Shown here piece after piece: positions 6,720-8,398 of a stretch of 8,398 nucleotides of DNA. The notes below the pieces were generated by a model that searched no databases, was not told where the DNA came from, and saw only the letters and a list, made by a program, of their open reading frames with translations. Location: the NCBI GenBank assembly GCA_003447895.1, contig DLYC01000014.1, positions 1 through 8,398 of the forward strand, written 5' to 3'. The DNA comes from Lachnospiraceae bacterium. GTDB taxonomy: Bacteria; Bacillota; Clostridia; Lachnospirales; Lachnospiraceae. Positions within the stretch are counted from its first letter, which is position 1. Every line of letters starts with the position of its first letter. The position numbers were made by a program, and so were the translations under genes.

Positions 6720-6757
6720 CTGTGCGGCCGGACGCCTGTGCGTCTGCGGCCGCACAG
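6720..6757 (+). repeat. Very stable hairpin before the acyl-CoA dehydrogenase gene
   Basis: CTGTGCGGCCG (6720-6730) and CGGCCGCACAG (6747-6757) form a perfect 11-bp GC-rich stem, extended inward by GACG/CGTC (6731-6734 and 6741-6744) past a 2-nt bulge. It ends 17 nt before the ribosome binding site GGGAG (6775-6779). No T-run follows. It may stabilise the downstream message or set its translation. Confidence 0.6.
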
Positions 6758-6788
6758 ATCGATCATCTTCAGAAGGGAGACAGAAAAT

Positions 6789-7928
6789 ATGGCACTTATC
6801 CTGACAGAAGACCAGGAGGCAATGGTTCAGCTTGCAAAACAGTTCGCGGAGGGAGAGATCGCTCCTTTTTCCCAGGAGATGGACGAAAAAGCGGAACTTC
6901 GTCCCGAGATCATCGCCAAGATGGCTGAGCTGGGCTTCATGGGCATCAATATTCCTGAGGAGTACGGCGGATCCGGCCTGGATGAGGTCACCAAGGTCCT
7001 GGTCATCGAAGAGATCGCCAAAGTCGACGCGTCTGTCGCGGAGCTCCTCTCCGTGCACACCCTGGTCAGCGACATCTTCCTGAAACAGGCCAATGAGGAG
7101 CAGAAAAAGAAATATCTTCCCATGGCAGCCAAGGGAAAGATCGGCGCCTTCGCCCTGACAGAGCCCGGCGCAGGTTCCGACGCGGCCGCAGCCTCGACCA
7201 AGGCCATCGCAGACGGCGACGACTATGTCATCAACGGCACCAAGTGCTTCATCTCCAATATGGGACCCAATGAGGGCGACTATGTTGTCCTGATCGCCCT
7301 GACAGAGCCCGAGAAGAAGACAAAGGGCATGTCTGCCATCATCGTTGACCGCGGTACGCCCGGCTTCACGGTCGGCAAGACCGAAAACAAGATGGGCCTT
7401 CGCGCCGCACCGGTCTCCGAGCTGATCTTCGAGAACTGCCGCGTTCCGAAGACAAATCTGATCGGACAGGAAGGCAGGGGCTTCATGATCGCCATGGCGG
7501 CTCTGGACGGAGGAAGGATCGGCATGGGCGCGCAGGCAGTCGGCGTCGCGGAAGGCGCGATCGAGGCGGCTGTGAGGTATTCCGGCGAGCGCGTCCAGTT
7601 CGGCAAGCCGATCAACGCGAACCAGGGCATCCAGTGGTACCTGGCCGACATGGCGACGACGACGGAAGCGGCAAAGCTGCTTGTATGGAACGCCGCGAAC
7701 CTTCGCCAGAACGGCATCAATATCAACAAGGAAGCGGCCATGGCAAAATATTACGCTTCCGAGAACGCAGTCGCCGTCTGCAACAAGGCGCTTCAGATCC
7801 ACGGCGGCTACGGCTACATGAAGGATTACGCGATCGAGCGTATGTACAGAGACGCCCGCATCATACCTCTTTACGAAGGAACTTCCGAAGTTCAGAAGAT
7901 GGTCATTTCCCGGGCGGTGATCAGGTAA
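6789..7928 (+). CDS. Short-chain acyl-CoA dehydrogenase / enoyl-CoA reductase
   Basis: This 379-residue FAD enzyme has the length of bacterial butyryl-CoA dehydrogenases. The N-terminal helical domain is followed by the FAD-binding signature GAFALTEPGAGSD (119-131), the beta domain, and the C-terminal signature QIHGGYGYMKDYAIERMYRD (336-355). The catalytic base is E363 in LYEGTSEVQ, at the position used by short- and medium-chain enzymes. The ATG at 6789 is chosen because GGGAG (6775-6779) lies 9 nt upstream and the product begins at the family's usual point (ALILTEDQ); an in-frame GTG at 6738 lies inside the hairpin loop and is unlikely. In this setting it probably runs as a 2-enoyl-CoA reductase, like CaiA, with electrons from an electron-transfer flavoprotein encoded elsewhere. 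Whether that partner bifurcates electrons cannot be told here. Confidence 0.93.
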   Translation: MALILTEDQEAMVQLAKQFAEGEIAPFSQEMDEKAELRPEIIAKMAELGFMGINIPEEYGGSGLDEVTKVLVIEEIAKVDASVAELLSVHTLVSDIFLKQANEEQKKKYLPMAAKGKIGAFALTEPGAGSDAAAASTKAIADGDDYVINGTKCFISNMGPNEGDYVVLIALTEPEKKTKGMSAIIVDRGTPGFTVGKTENKMGLRAAPVSELIFENCRVPKTNLIGQEGRGFMIAMAALDGGRIGMGAQAVGVAEGAIEAAVRYSGERVQFGKPINANQGIQWYLADMATTTEAAKLLVWNAANLRQNGININKEAAMAKYYASENAVAVCNKALQIHGGYGYMKDYAIERMYRDARIIPLYEGTSEVQKMVISRAVIR

Positions 7929-7934
7929 GCACGC

Positions 7935-8021
7935 CCCTGTCCCCGGGAAAGGGAATCCGGAGACGATGAAGGACCTTGGAGCCGACATTGTGGATCCCTG
8001 TCCCCGGGAAAGGGGATCCGG
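7935..8021. repeat. Two copies of a GC-rich palindromic repeat
   Basis: A 26-bp unit beginning CCCTGTCCCCGGGAAAGGG occurs at 7935-7960 and 7996-8021, with a 61-bp period and one difference (A or G at unit position 20). Each unit is itself nearly palindromic around its central C. In the second copy the flanks GGATCCC (7992-7998) and GGGATCC (8013-8019) extend the symmetry. It lies just after the last gene of the operon, like REP-type elements, but could be a local duplication. Confidence 0.55.
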
Positions 8022-8156
8022 GATGCAGTTTCAATCGCCCGAAACGGGCTGGAAGGGCTTCGGGGATCACCACTGGCAATATGACCGGCGGTCCTGAAGA
8101 CCTGAAAGGAGTTTCAAACAGACACAAAGAATCAGTAGAGAGCAGGAAAATCAGGA

Positions 8157-8209
8157 AAAGCTGCCGCTGTGGACGGATCCTATCCGCAGCGGCAGCTTTG
8201 TTCATTTCG
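8157..8209 (+). terminator. Probable operon terminator
   Basis: AAAGCTGCCGCTG (8157-8169) and CAGCGGCAGCTTT (8187-8199) form a perfect 13-bp stem. A smaller inner stem CGGAT/ATCCG lies in the loop, and the T-rich TTTGTTCATTT begins at the end of the right arm. It lies 229 bp after the acyl-CoA dehydrogenase stop with no gene between, so it is the most likely end of the transcript. The T-tract is interrupted, so efficiency is uncertain. On the minus strand the stem is also followed by TTTT. Confidence 0.65.
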
Positions 8210-8398
8210 GGCACGATCATTCGAAAGACCATTCATTGAAAAACAAAGAATATACGGAAAACAAAGAATTTCCAGGTACTGAACCTGTGCCCGGGATAAA
8301 AAAGAGCACCTTCCGTAGCTTCCAATAAGACAGTATGAGAACATTACTGGCATAGGGTAGCTGCCGTACAGGAGTGCGACAAGAAAAATTGGCGATAC
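8210..8398. other. Right-hand tail without a confident gene
   Basis: This tail is more AT-rich than the operon. It holds a 12-bp direct repeat AAAACAAAGAAT at 8240-8251 and 8258-8269 (18-bp period). On the minus strand a frame stays open from the window edge (8398) to about 8183, but with no recognisable family and no clear coding pattern. No plus-strand gene is supported. Confidence 0.3.

Noticed and set aside
6738..6788. GTG at 6738 as the acyl-CoA dehydrogenase start
   Set aside because: It lies in the loop of the 6720-6757 hairpin, and the added residues do not match the family; the ATG at 6789 has a good site.
8183..8398. Minus-strand gene or insertion-sequence end at the right edge
   Set aside because: The frame is open for about 70 codons but shows no recognisable family, no terminal inverted repeat and no target duplication within the window.
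1..8398. CRISPR arrays, tRNA or rRNA genes
   Set aside because: No regularly spaced repeat array and no tRNA- or rRNA-like sequence was recognised.

Overview
The window looks like a GC-rich member of the Bacillota, class Clostridia, possibly Lachnospiraceae or a relative. This is an inference from strong AGGAGG-type ribosome binding sites, C/G-ending codons in the genes, a PAS/AAA+ sigma-54 activator typical of amino-acid- and organic-acid-fermenting clostridia, and anaerobic acyl-CoA chemistry. No rRNA, tRNA or taxonomic marker is present, so the assignment is soft.

Layout. Positions 1-358 are AT-rich with no confident gene; one cysteine-rich open frame is noted. Positions 362-526 hold the C-terminal end of a RecD2-type helicase, cut off from the rest of its gene. 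From 527 to 770 is the control region of a sigma-54 activator, with a sigma-54 promoter candidate at 621-636. The activator itself (PAS, AAA+ with GAFTGA, C-terminal HTH) occupies 771-2291. A 557-bp control region follows (2292-2848), with tandem dyads, a long-spaced inverted repeat and a consensus -24/-12 promoter at 2664-2679. Downstream, all on the plus strand, are an enoyl-CoA hydratase/crotonase (2849-3652), a GntP-family permease (3868-5184), a class III CoA-transferase (5425-6660) and a short-chain acyl-CoA dehydrogenase (6789-7928). A strong hairpin at 8157-8199 probably ends the operon. The tail to 8398 holds repeats and no convincing gene.

How the genes fit together (inference). The permease would import a carboxylate, perhaps a 3-hydroxy acid. 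The CoA-transferase would activate it by exchange with a product acyl-CoA, the hydratase would dehydrate the 3-hydroxyacyl-CoA to a 2-enoyl-CoA, and the acyl-CoA dehydrogenase would reduce that to the saturated acyl-CoA, which passes its CoA to the next substrate. This is the logic of the enterobacterial carnitine (cai) operon, but with a GntP carrier in place of CaiT and a dedicated sigma-54 activator in place of the Cai regulators. Reduction of 3-hydroxybutyrate to butyrate is one candidate. The true substrate cannot be read from the sequence, and no electron-transfer flavoprotein or CoA ligase gene lies in the window.

The control architecture is the most distinctive part: a near-consensus sigma-54 promoter before the activator gene, a consensus one before the operon, two matching dyads exactly 30 bp apart upstream of it, and a strong hairpin without a U-tract in each of the three intergenic gaps of the operon.
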